Shown: positions 54,107-63,408 of the stretch, one piece after another
How the letters are laid out: each line of letters opens with the position of its first letter
How positions within the stretch are numbered: position 1 is the first letter of the stretch
NCBI RefSeq assembly: GCF_000444875.1
Contig: NC_021985.1
Span: forward strand, 3,357,535 to 3,421,534
Source of the DNA: Streptomyces collinus Tu 365
Lineage (GTDB): Bacteria; Actinomycetota; Actinomycetes; Streptomycetales; Streptomycetaceae
DNA: 64,000 nucleotides
Direction: 5' to 3'
Translations under genes and position numbers: made by a program
The notes under the pieces: generated by a model
What the model saw: only the letters and a program-made list of their open reading frames with translations
Database searches by the model: none
Told to the model about the DNA's origin: nothing

Positions 54107-55432
54107 ATGCGCACGAGCATCCGACGGTCTCAGCGACTGATGGCCTTCACGGCTGTCGCCGCGTTGGCCACGGGGTTGCTGGCCGGCTGCGCCAACGACT
54201 CGGACGACGGCTCGTCGAACAACTCGGACGGCGGCAACGGCAAGGGCGACATCACGCTGACCGTCGGGACCTTCGGCGTCTTCGGCTACAAGCAGGCCGG
54301 CCTCTACGACGAGTACATGAAGCTCCATCCCGACATCAACATCAAGGAGAACGTCACCACCCGTACCGACGTCTACTGGCCGAAGGTGCTCACCCGCCTC
54401 CAGGCCGGCTCCGGCACCGACGACATCCAGGCCATCGAGGTCGGCAACATCACCGAGGCCGTCCAGACCCAGGCCGACAAGTTCGTCGACCTCGGCAAGG
54501 AGGTCGACAAGTCCCAGTGGCTGGACTGGAAGCTCGCGCAGGCCACCACCAAGGACGGCAAGACGATCGGCCTCGGCACGGACGTCGGCCCGATGGCGAT
54601 CTGCTACCGCAAGGACCTGTTCAAGAAGGCCGGCCTGGAGACGGACCGGACCAAGCTCGCCGAGCAGTGGAAGGGCGACTGGTCCAAGTACGTCGACGTG
54701 GGCAAGCAGTACATGAAGAAGGCGCCCAAGGGCACCAAGTTCGTGGACTCGGCCTCCTCGGTCTACAACGCGTCCCTGGGCGGTGCCGACCAGCGCTACT
54801 ACGACAAGGACGGCAACGTCGTCTGGGACAAGTCCTCCGGGGTGAAGTCGTCCTGGAACGTCGCGATGAGCGTGGCGACCAGCAACATGTCGGCGAAGCT
54901 CAAGCAGTTCGACAAGCCGTGGGACCAGGGCTTCGCGAACGGCACCTTCGCCACGGTGGCCTGTCCCGCCTGGATGATCGGCTACATCGAGCAGAAGTCC
55001 GGTGACTCCGGCAAGGGCAACTGGGACGTGGCGGCGGCGCCGACCGCGGCCAACTGGGGCGGTTCCTTCATCGGTGTGCCGACCGCCGGCAAGCACCAGA
55101 AGGAGGCCATAGCCCTGGCCAAGTGGCTGACCGCGCCCGAGCAGCAGGCCAAGGTCTTCGCCAAGCAGGCCAGCTTCCCGTCGACCCCGTCGGCGTACCC
55201 GAACCTGAAGCCGGCCGCGGACACCACCGCCTACTTCTCGAACGCGCCGATCACCCAGATCTTCTCCGACTCGGCGAAGACGATCCCGACGCAGTACTTC
55301 GGCATCAAGGACCAGCCGATCAACACCGCGATCACGGACGTCGGCATCCTCCAGGTCGAGCAGAAGGGCAAGGCGCCCGCTCAGGGCTGGGACGCGGCCA
55401 AGAACGAGATCAAGGACGTGCTCGGCCAGTGA
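54107..55432 (+). CDS. cebE: Cellobiose/cellotriose ABC transporter, substrate-binding lipoprotein
   Basis: A 441-residue lipoprotein: signal peptide with lipobox LLAGC (Cys28), Gly/Asn/Asp-rich tether, then a family 1 solute-binding domain (TLTVGTFGVFGYKQAGLYDE, TDDIQAIEVGNITEAV, WGGSFIGVPTAGKHQKEA). ATG 54107 has a strong ACAGGAGGA site. The gene order cebE-cebF-cebG-bglC and the CebR operator identify it. The end overlaps cebF by GTGA. Confidence 0.95.
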   Translation: MRTSIRRSQRLMAFTAVAALATGLLAGCANDSDDGSSNNSDGGNGKGDITLTVGTFGVFGYKQAGLYDEYMKLHPDINIKENVTTRTDVYWPKVLTRLQAGSGTDDIQAIEVGNITEAVQTQADKFVDLGKEVDKSQWLDWKLAQATTKDGKTIGLGTDVGPMAICYRKDLFKKAGLETDRTKLAEQWKGDWSKYVDVGKQYMKKAPKGTKFVDSASSVYNASLGGADQRYYDKDGNVVWDKSSGVKSSWNVAMSVATSNMSAKLKQFDKPWDQGFANGTFATVACPAWMIGYIEQKSGDSGKGNWDVAAAPTAANWGGSFIGVPTAGKHQKEAIALAKWLTAPEQQAKVFAKQASFPSTPSAYPNLKPAADTTAYFSNAPITQIFSDSAKTIPTQYFGIKDQPINTAITDVGILQVEQKGKAPAQGWDAAKNEIKDVLGQ

Positions 55433-56454
55433 CCAGCTCCAAGCAGGCTCTCGCGCATCCCGCGTCGAGCGCCGAGGCCGCGCCCGGCACCCCGCCGGGC
55501 GCGGCCCGGGGCGCTCACGGTGGCGGTGCGCCGGCGGGCGCCGACTCCTGGCGCAGCCGGCTGTACCGCTGGGACATGAAGGCGTCCCCGTACGCGTTCG
55601 TCGCCCCCTTCTTCGTCCTCTTCGGCGCCTTCTCGCTGGTGCCGCTGCTCTACACCGCCTGGTACTCGCTGCACGACGTGCAGCTCTCCGCCCTGGACCA
55701 CCAGACCTGGGCGGGCCTGGACAACTACAAGAACCTGTTCTCCTCGGAGTTCTTCTGGAACGCGCTGGAGAACACGTTCACCATCGGTCTGCTCTCGACG
55801 GTGCCGCAGCTGGTGGCCGCCCTGTGGCTGTCGCACCTGCTCAACTACAAGCTGCGCGGCTCGACCGTGTGGCGCGTGGTGATGCTGACCCCGTACGCCA
55901 CCTCGGTGGCCGCGGCCACCCTGGTCTTCACGCTGCTGTACTCGTGGGACGGCGGCATGGTCAACTGGGTGCTGCACTTCTTCGGCGTCGACGCCATCAA
56001 CTGGCGCGAGTCGGACTGGGGTTCGCAGTTCGCGGTGTCCACGATCGTCATCTGGCGCTGGACCGGCTACAACGCGCTGATCTACCTGGCGGCCATGCAG
56101 GCGATCCCGGTCGACCTGTACGAGTCGGCGGCGCTCGACGGCGCCAGCCGCTGGCAGCAGTTCCGCCACGTGACGATCCCGCAGCTCAGGCCGACGATCC
56201 TGTTCACCGTGGTCGTCTCCACCATCGGCGCGACCCAGCTCTTCGGCGAGCCGCTGCTGTTCGGCGGGGTCAGCGGCTCCAAGGGCGGCTCCGAGCACCA
56301 GTACCAGACGCTCGGTCTGTACATGTACGACCAGGGCTGGATCATCGGCAACCTCGGCAAGGCGTCCGCGATCGCCTGGTCGATGTTCCTGATCCTCTTG
56401 ATCGTCGCCGCGGTCAACCTGCTGCTCACCCGACGGCTGAGGAAGTCCCAATGA
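55429..56454 (+). CDS. cebF: Cellobiose/cellotriose ABC transporter, permease
   Basis: A 341-residue inner membrane permease with a long cytoplasmic N-terminus, about six helices (from PYAFVAPFFVLFGAFSLVPL) and the ATPase-contacting EAA loop ESAALDGASRWQQFRHVTIPQLRPT. GTG 55429 overlaps cebE's stop. MalF-like subunit pairing with cebG. Confidence 0.95.
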   Translation: MTSSKQALAHPASSAEAAPGTPPGAARGAHGGGAPAGADSWRSRLYRWDMKASPYAFVAPFFVLFGAFSLVPLLYTAWYSLHDVQLSALDHQTWAGLDNYKNLFSSEFFWNALENTFTIGLLSTVPQLVAALWLSHLLNYKLRGSTVWRVVMLTPYATSVAAATLVFTLLYSWDGGMVNWVLHFFGVDAINWRESDWGSQFAVSTIVIWRWTGYNALIYLAAMQAIPVDLYESAALDGASRWQQFRHVTIPQLRPTILFTVVVSTIGATQLFGEPLLFGGVSGSKGGSEHQYQTLGLYMYDQGWIIGNLGKASAIAWSMFLILLIVAAVNLLLTRRLRKSQ

Positions 56455-57344
56455 CCACGAGTGAACTGACCCTGCCGCCGACGGCCGAGGTCAAGCGGGA
56501 GCGGCGCCGGGTGATGGGCGCGGGCAAGCAGCTGCACGCGGGCCCGCTGACGTACGTGGTGCTGGTCGTCTTCGCGCTGGTCTCGCTGGCCCCGCTGGTG
56601 TGGACGGCGGTCGCCGCCTCGCGCACCGACCGCCGGCTGGCCGAGACCCCGCCGCCGCTGTGGTTCGGCGGCAACCTCTTCAAGAACCTCCAGGCCGCCT
56701 GGGACCAGGCCGGGCTCGGCACCGCCATGTTCAACTCGCTGATCGTCGCGGGCACGATCACGGTGAGCACGGTGCTGTTCGCCACGCTGGCCGGCTTCGC
56801 CTTCGCCAAGCTGCGGTTCCGGTTCTCCGGTCTGCTGTTGCTGCTGACCATCGGCACGATGATGATCCCGCCGCAGCTCGCCGTGGTGCCGCTGTACCTG
56901 TGGATGTCGGACTTCGGCTGGTCCAACCAGCTCCAGACGGTGATCCTGCCGAGTCTGGTGACCGCGTTCGGCACGTTCTTCATGCGGCAGTACCTGGTCC
57001 AGGCGCTGCCCACCGAGCTGATCGAGGCCGCCCGGATGGACGGGGCGAGCAGCCTGCGGGTCGTGTGGCACGTGGTCTTCCCGGCGGCGCGCCCCGCGAT
57101 GGCGGTGCTCGGCCTGCTGACGTTCGTGTTCGCCTGGAACGACTTCCTGTGGCCGATCATCGCCCTGAACCAGCAGAACCCGACCGTGCAGGTGGCCCTG
57201 AACTCGCTCGGTACCGGCTATGTCCCGGACCAAGCGGTGATCATGGCGGGCGCGCTGCTCGGCACGCTGCCGCTGCTGATCGCCTTCCTGCTGTTCGGCA
57301 AGCAGATCGTGGGCGGGATCATGCAGGGCGCGATCAAGGGCTGA
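56451..57344 (+). CDS. cebG: Cellobiose/cellotriose ABC transporter, permease
   Basis: A 297-residue MalG-type permease with six helices and the EAA loop EAARMDGASSLRVVWHVVFPAARP. ATG 56451 overlaps cebF by ATGA. No ATPase gene is in the operon; in Streptomyces the shared ATPase MsiK, encoded elsewhere, energises such importers. Confidence 0.95.
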   Translation: MTTSELTLPPTAEVKRERRRVMGAGKQLHAGPLTYVVLVVFALVSLAPLVWTAVAASRTDRRLAETPPPLWFGGNLFKNLQAAWDQAGLGTAMFNSLIVAGTITVSTVLFATLAGFAFAKLRFRFSGLLLLLTIGTMMIPPQLAVVPLYLWMSDFGWSNQLQTVILPSLVTAFGTFFMRQYLVQALPTELIEAARMDGASSLRVVWHVVFPAARPAMAVLGLLTFVFAWNDFLWPIIALNQQNPTVQVALNSLGTGYVPDQAVIMAGALLGTLPLLIAFLLFGKQIVGGIMQGAIKG

Positions 57345-57439
57345 CCGCCCTCCTCCCGGGGGCCGGGCCACCGCCGCTCCGGCCCCTCACCCCCTCCCCG
57401 CTCTTGTCCCCTTACTTCCGCCGGTCTTCACGACCTCTT

Positions 57440-57452
57440 TGGGAGCGCTTCC

Positions 57453-57453
<1 letters not shown>
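57440..57453. promoter_or_regulatory. CebR operator overlapping the bglC ribosome site
   Basis: TGGGAGCGCTTCCA matches 13 of 14 positions of the CebR box. Its GGGAG is also the only ribosome binding site for bglC (start ATG 57453), and its last base is the A of the start codon. CebR bound here would act as a roadblock within the operon. Confidence 0.9.
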
Positions 57454-58883
<1,430 letters not shown>

Positions 58884-58915
58884 CACCGGTCCCGGCCGGC
58901 CCGAGGAGGAAGGAA

Positions 58916-58951
58916 CAGGGTGCGGCACCCCCCCGTGGGTGCCGCACCCTG
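58916..58951. terminator. Bidirectional terminator after bglC
   Basis: CAGGGTGCGGCACCC (58916-58930) pairs perfectly with GGGTGCCGCACCCTG (58937-58951), 15 bp with a 6-base loop, between bglC and the convergent chitinase gene. Confidence 0.95.
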
Positions 58952-59020
58952 CTTCCGTCGCGTGTTTCCGTCGCGTGGTCCGGTTCCGTGGCTCGGAGCC
59001 GTGCTCCGGCCCCGCGCGGG

Positions 59021-60499
59021 TCAGTTGAAGGCGCCGAAGGCCTTCGAGAACGCGAACCGGTCCTGGGCGACGGAGCTGCAGGTCGCGTCGGCGGTGGGCT
59101 TGGTGCCGCCGTCGCACTGCTTGTCACGCGTCGCGGACCACATGGAGAGCCCGCCCAGGCCCTTGGACTTGGCGAAGGTCACGAGCTGGGTGGCGTCGTC
59201 GACCTTGAAGACCTCGGAGGAGACGTCGTTGACGCCGATCATCGGGGTGACCGCGACCGTCTTCCAGGCGGCGGAGTCCGACAGCCCGAGCACGCTCTTG
59301 ACCTGGGCCTGGGTGGCGGTCGCCGCCTGCTCGGCGTAGGTGCCCATGTCGCCGTTGTAGGAGGCGCCGTAGTCCATCGCCATGATGTTGACCGTGTTGA
59401 TCTTCACCCCGTTGGACTTGGCGTCGGACAGGAGGTTCACGCCGTCCTGGGTCAGGCCCTCGGGCATCACCGGGAGGGTGAAGGAGACGTCCAGGCCCGG
59501 GTGCTGGGCCTGGAGCTTGGCTATGGCCTGCGCCCGGCGCGTGTTGGCGGCCTTGTCGGGCAGCGCGCCCCCCTCGACGTCGAAGTCGACCTTGGTCAGC
59601 TTGAAGGCGTCGACGGCCTTGCCGTAGGCCGCCGCCAGCGCGTCCACGGAGGAGCAGGTGGTGGCCAGCTCCGAGCCGGAGGCGCCGCCGAAGGAGACCC
59701 GGACGTCACCGCCCTTGGCGCGCAGGGCGCCGATCTGCGCGGCCACGCCGTCGCCGGTCAGGTCGGTGACACCGCCCCACTTGGGGGTGCAGCCCCCGCC
59801 GTCGGTGACGAAGGCGAGGTTGTAGTTCTTCACGCCGGTCGCGTCGGCCGAGGCCAGCAGGTCGAAGGCCGGGTACAGGGAGGTGTCGACGTACGGGGCG
59901 AAGCCCGCCGAGGCGGTGCTGCCGGTGCCGGTGCCGCCGGTGGGGGTGGGGGTGGCGCTCTGCGTGGGGGTGGGGGTCGTGCTCTTGGTGGGGGTGGGGG
60001 TGGCCGTCCTGGTGGGGGTCGGGGACGGCGACTGGGTCTGGGTCGGGCGGCCGCTGGGCTCGGGGGTGGCGCCGCCGTCGGCGGAACACTGCGTGCCGTC
60101 GATCCGGCAGCCCGTCGGGTCGCCGCTGCCGCTGACCACGAAGCCGACGGTGACCGACTTGCCCGGCGCCAGGCCGTCGGTGTCCCACTTCGCGGACTTC
60201 ACGGTGACGTGCTGACCGCTGACGGCCGAGTCGCCGTTCCACAGCGAGCTGAGCCTGGCGCCGGACGGGAGGTCGAACTCCAGCGTCCACGTCTTCTCCG
60301 TCTGGCCGCTGTTGTTGGTGACGACGTACTGCGCGGTGTAGCCGGTCGACCAGTCGCTGGTCCTGGTGTAGGCCGCGTTCGCCCCGGCCGCGTTCGCCGT
60401 ACCGGTCAGCAGGAGCGCGCCGCCACCGACCACGGCCGCCGCCACCAGGCCGCCGATCGCCTTGTTCCTGCCACTGATCCTGCGCCGGTGGGTGCTCAT
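59021..60499 (-). CDS. Secreted chitinase with CBM2 and GH18 domains
   Basis: A 492-residue chitinase. It has a signal peptide at 1-40, a CBM2 carbohydrate-binding domain (about 43-138: WSTGYTAQYVVTNNSGQTEKTW), a Pro/Thr-rich linker (about 145-195, PTPT repeats) and a GH18 barrel. The barrel has RVSFGG (S269) and the catalytic D305-F-D307-V-E309 of VDFDVEGG, plus a C-terminal MSMWSATRDKQC region. ATG 60499. A DasR-like site lies 137 bp upstream, as in other Streptomyces chitinase promoters. Confidence 0.95.
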   Translation of the reverse strand: MSTHRRRISGRNKAIGGLVAAAVVGGGALLLTGTANAAGANAAYTRTSDWSTGYTAQYVVTNNSGQTEKTWTLEFDLPSGARLSSLWNGDSAVSGQHVTVKSAKWDTDGLAPGKSVTVGFVVSGSGDPTGCRIDGTQCSADGGATPEPSGRPTQTQSPSPTPTRTATPTPTKSTTPTPTQSATPTPTGGTGTGSTASAGFAPYVDTSLYPAFDLLASADATGVKNYNLAFVTDGGGCTPKWGGVTDLTGDGVAAQIGALRAKGGDVRVSFGGASGSELATTCSSVDALAAAYGKAVDAFKLTKVDFDVEGGALPDKAANTRRAQAIAKLQAQHPGLDVSFTLPVMPEGLTQDGVNLLSDAKSNGVKINTVNIMAMDYGASYNGDMGTYAEQAATATQAQVKSVLGLSDSAAWKTVAVTPMIGVNDVSSEVFKVDDATQLVTFAKSKGLGGLSMWSATRDKQCDGGTKPTADATCSSVAQDRFAFSKAFGAFN

Positions 60500-60635
60500 G
60501 CGCGTGCCTGCTTTCGCTGTTCACGGGGGTGGGGTGCGGCAGCACGCTAGCGAGCGGGAATACGACAAACGGCTTGATCGGGACAGTGGCCGAGGATCTT
60601 AGGGTGCGCTTAAGGAAGGGATCGGGGACGGTTAA

Positions 60636-60647
60636 AGGTCGAGACCA
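60636..60647. promoter_or_regulatory. DasR responsive element-like site upstream of the chitinase gene
   Basis: AGGTCGAGACCA matches 10 of 12 positions of TGGTCTAGACCA. It lies in the 178-bp gap between the chitinase start (60499) and the end of the sensor kinase gene (60678), upstream of the leftward chitinase gene. Confidence 0.65.
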
Positions 60648-60677
60648 CCGAGCGGGATCGCGGGCACGCTGACGGGG

Positions 60678-62054
60678 TCAGCCGACCCCCGCCGGGCGCC
60701 TGCGCCGGCGCACGCTCCCCCGGTGTCCCCGGCCGGCCGGCTTGCGGCCGTCGAGCTGGAACCAGATCCGCACCTCGGTGCCGCCCAGCACCGAGGAGCC
60801 GATGCGGACGTCCCCGCCGGTGGACTCGGCGAGCCGGCGCACGATGTCGAGGCCGAGCCCGGTCGAACCCGCGCTGCCGGAGCCGCGGCCGCGCGCCATC
60901 GCCGCCACCGGGTCGGCTATGCCGGGGCCCGCGTCGGAGACCAGCACGATCACCGCGTCCTCGCCGTTGTGCACGTCGACGGCGAAGGCGGTGCCCTCAG
61001 CGGTGTGCCGGAACACGTTGCCGAGCAGCGCGTCGAGGGCGGCGGCCAGGTCGGCGCGGGCCACGGGTACGCGCACCGGCCGCTCCACACCGGCCACCCG
61101 CCACTTGCGGCCCTCGTCCTCGGCGAGCGCGGACCAGAACTCCATGCGTTCGCGCACCACCGCCGCCGCGTCGCACCCGGCGCCGGGTCCGGCCGCCGCG
61201 GTCTGCGGCTTGGCCTCCCGGGCCGTGCGGATGATGGTGTCGACCTCCCGTTCCAGCTGGGCGACGGCGGTCCGGGTCTGCTCGGCGGCGGGCCCGGCGC
61301 CCAGGGAGGCCGCGTTGAGCCGCAGCACGGTCAGCGGGGTGCGCAGCCGGTGCGACAGGTCGGCGGCCAGTTCCCGCTCGTTGGCGAGGAGTTGCACCAC
61401 CTGGTCGGCCATGGAGTTGAACGCGACCGCCGCGAGCCGCAGTTCGGACGGGCCGTCCTCCGGCACCCGGGCGCCGAGCCGGCCCTCGCCCAGTTCGTGG
61501 GCGCCCTCGGCCAGCCGCTGCGCGGGCCGCACCATGCGCACCCCGAGCCGGTCGGCGACCGCGACCGAGCCGACGATCAGGGCGAGTCCGACGGCGGCCA
61601 GCACCGCCCAGGCGGTGCCCACGCCGTTGCTCACCTCGGACTCGGGGACGTACACCTCGACGACCGCGATCGCGCCGGAGCCGAGCGCGACCGGCTGCAG
61701 CAGCGTGGAGCCGCCGCTCACGGAGCTGGTGGAGGCACGGCCGAGCCTGCGCACGGCCTCGATGTCCCGCTCGGCGGCGCGCCGCCGGCCGAGGTCGAGC
61801 GCGGCCCGGCCGTCGGCGGCGGGCAGGTGCACGGCCATGCCGGAGTCCGCGCCCGCGGAGGCCACCACCCGCTCCAGCTCGTCCCGTTCGGTGGTGATGG
61901 AGAGCGCGGGGGCGACCGCGGCCGCCTCCCGCTCGGCGTTGGAGAAGGCACGGTCGCGGGCCATCTCCTTGACGACGAGGCCGAGCGGAACGGCGAAGGC
62001 GACCACGACCATCGTGGTGACCGCCAGACACACCTTGACCAGGGCCCATCTCAT
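60678..62054 (-). CDS. Sensor histidine kinase (two-component)
   Basis: A 458-residue membrane kinase with two transmembrane segments (about 8-28 and 145-170), an extracytoplasmic sensor of about 115 residues between them, a HAMP domain, DHp with H235 in LSHRLRTPLTVLRL, and HATPase motifs NVFRHT, VSDAGPGI and GSTGLGLDIVRRLAEST. ATG 62054 overlaps the regulator's stop (ATGA). The sensor region matches no ligand-binding domain I know. Its position next to the chitinase gene is suggestive only. Confidence 0.92.
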   Translation of the reverse strand: MRWALVKVCLAVTTMVVVAFAVPLGLVVKEMARDRAFSNAEREAAAVAPALSITTERDELERVVASAGADSGMAVHLPAADGRAALDLGRRRAAERDIEAVRRLGRASTSSVSGGSTLLQPVALGSGAIAVVEVYVPESEVSNGVGTAWAVLAAVGLALIVGSVAVADRLGVRMVRPAQRLAEGAHELGEGRLGARVPEDGPSELRLAAVAFNSMADQVVQLLANERELAADLSHRLRTPLTVLRLNAASLGAGPAAEQTRTAVAQLEREVDTIIRTAREAKPQTAAAGPGAGCDAAAVVRERMEFWSALAEDEGRKWRVAGVERPVRVPVARADLAAALDALLGNVFRHTAEGTAFAVDVHNGEDAVIVLVSDAGPGIADPVAAMARGRGSGSAGSTGLGLDIVRRLAESTGGDVRIGSSVLGGTEVRIWFQLDGRKPAGRGHRGSVRRRRRPAGVG

Positions 62055-62770
62055 CTCGGCGGCTCCCCTCCCCCGTCGGCGGGAACGGGCGGTTCGAGCT
62101 TCACGCCGACCCCCCGGAGCGTGTGCAGATAGCGCGGCCGGGCGGCCGTCTCGCCGAGCTTCCGGCGCAGCCAGGACAGATGGACGTCGATGGTCTGGTC
62201 GTCGCCGTAGGACTGCTGCCAGACCTCGGCGAGCAGTTCCCGGCGCGGGACGACGACACCGGGACGGCCGGCGAGGAAGGCGAGCAGGTCGAACTCGCGG
62301 CGCGTCAGGTCGAGCCGTACGCCGTCCAGTTCGGCCTGGCGGCGCAGCGGGTCCACGGTCAGCCCGCCGACGCGGATGACGGGCGTGGGCGGGGGCTCGC
62401 CGCCGGCCGAGCGGGCCCGGCGCAGCACGGCCGCGATCCGCGCCGAGAGGTGCTCGACCGAGAACGGCTTGGTCAGGTAGTCGTCCGCCCCGGCGTTGAG
62501 CAGCCGGACGATCTCCGTCTCGTCGTCCCGCGCGGTGGCGATGATCACCGGTACGTCCGTGATGCCGCGGAGCATCTTCAGCGCCTCGGAGCCGTCCAGG
62601 TCGGGCAGTCCGAGGTCCAGGATGACCACGTCGAACCGGAAGTGGGCGGCCTCGCGCAGCGCCTCCAGCGCGGTGCCGACGCTGCGCACGGTGTGCGCGG
62701 CGTCGGTCAGATGCCGGATGAGCGCCGAGCGTACGAACTGGTCGTCCTCGACCACGAGCACACTTGCCAT
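62051..62770 (-). CDS. OmpR-family response regulator
   Basis: A 239-residue regulator. The receiver domain has E8-D9-D10, phospho-acceptor D52 in VVILDLGLPDLDG, the Thr/Ala switch and Lys in YLTKPFS. A winged-helix DNA-binding domain follows (LDLTRREFDLLAFLA, VDVHLSWLRRKLG and RGVGVKLEP). ATG 62770 was chosen; the GTG at 62779 is too close to any site. Coupled to the kinase. The target genes are unknown. Confidence 0.93.
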   Translation of the reverse strand: MASVLVVEDDQFVRSALIRHLTDAAHTVRSVGTALEALREAAHFRFDVVILDLGLPDLDGSEALKMLRGITDVPVIIATARDDETEIVRLLNAGADDYLTKPFSVEHLSARIAAVLRRARSAGGEPPPTPVIRVGGLTVDPLRRQAELDGVRLDLTRREFDLLAFLAGRPGVVVPRRELLAEVWQQSYGDDQTIDVHLSWLRRKLGETAARPRYLHTLRGVGVKLEPPVPADGGGEPPR

Positions 62771-62868
62771 GCGCCGCACCGTACGCCATGCGGCGCGCTC
62801 GGTCCGGCGCCTGTGGACAACTCGGGACGCGTGCGAACGCCGGTCCCCCTGAGGCAGTATGGCCCGCG

Positions 62869-63384
62869 ATGCACAGAGGACTCGTACACGTTCTGGCTTG
62901 GCTGCTCGCGACGGGCGCGGCGGTCACGCTGTCGTGGTGGGGCGTGCACACGGTGATGGCCGGGACGGCGTACGACCCGCCGCGCGCCCTGCCGATCACG
63001 TCGGCCGGCGCGACCACGCAGCGTTCCGGGCCGCTCCGGTCGCCGTCGGCGCGGCCGGCACCGTCGAGGAGCCCGTCGAGCAGGCCACCGGCGCCGGCGC
63101 CCTCGCACACCCCGGCCCGCTCCGCCGGTCCGTCGCCGTCCGCCGGCGCCACCAACGCGCCGGGCCGGATCAAGCCCTACGACACCGCCGGCGGCCGGGC
63201 GGTCTTCGACCTGGGCACGGCGAGCGCCACGCTGGTCTCCGCCACCCCCGGGACCGGCTGGTCGATGCAGGTGTGGAAGACGGAGACGTGGATCCGGGTG
63301 GAGTTCAGCCGGGGCGCGGACCGGGTGTCGGTGTTCTGCGCCTGGCACGACGGGCCGCCGCACGTGGACGTCGGGACGTACTGA
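62869..63384 (+). CDS. Small exported protein of unknown function
   Basis: 171 residues. An N-terminal hydrophobic segment (LVHVLAWLLATGAAVTLSWWG, residues 6-26) acts as signal peptide or anchor. A Ser/Pro/Arg-rich linker runs about 45-95, followed by a compact beta-rich C-terminal domain of about 70 residues (YDTAGGRAVFDLG, GWSMQVWKTETWIRVEFSRG, VFCAWHDGPPHV). It has one Cys and no family I recognise. It is divergent from the two-component genes. The domain resembles small beta-barrel sensory or stress proteins, but this is weak. Confidence 0.7.
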   Translation: MHRGLVHVLAWLLATGAAVTLSWWGVHTVMAGTAYDPPRALPITSAGATTQRSGPLRSPSARPAPSRSPSSRPPAPAPSHTPARSAGPSPSAGATNAPGRIKPYDTAGGRAVFDLGTASATLVSATPGTGWSMQVWKTETWIRVEFSRGADRVSVFCAWHDGPPHVDVGTY

Positions 63385-63408
63385 CCGGTCCCCGGGGGCG
63401 CGGCGCGG

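Noticed and set aside
59940..60030. Possible microsatellite or regulatory repeat of GTGGGGGTGGGGGT blocks
   Set aside because: These are simply the codons of the Pro/Thr linker of the chitinase on the minus strand.
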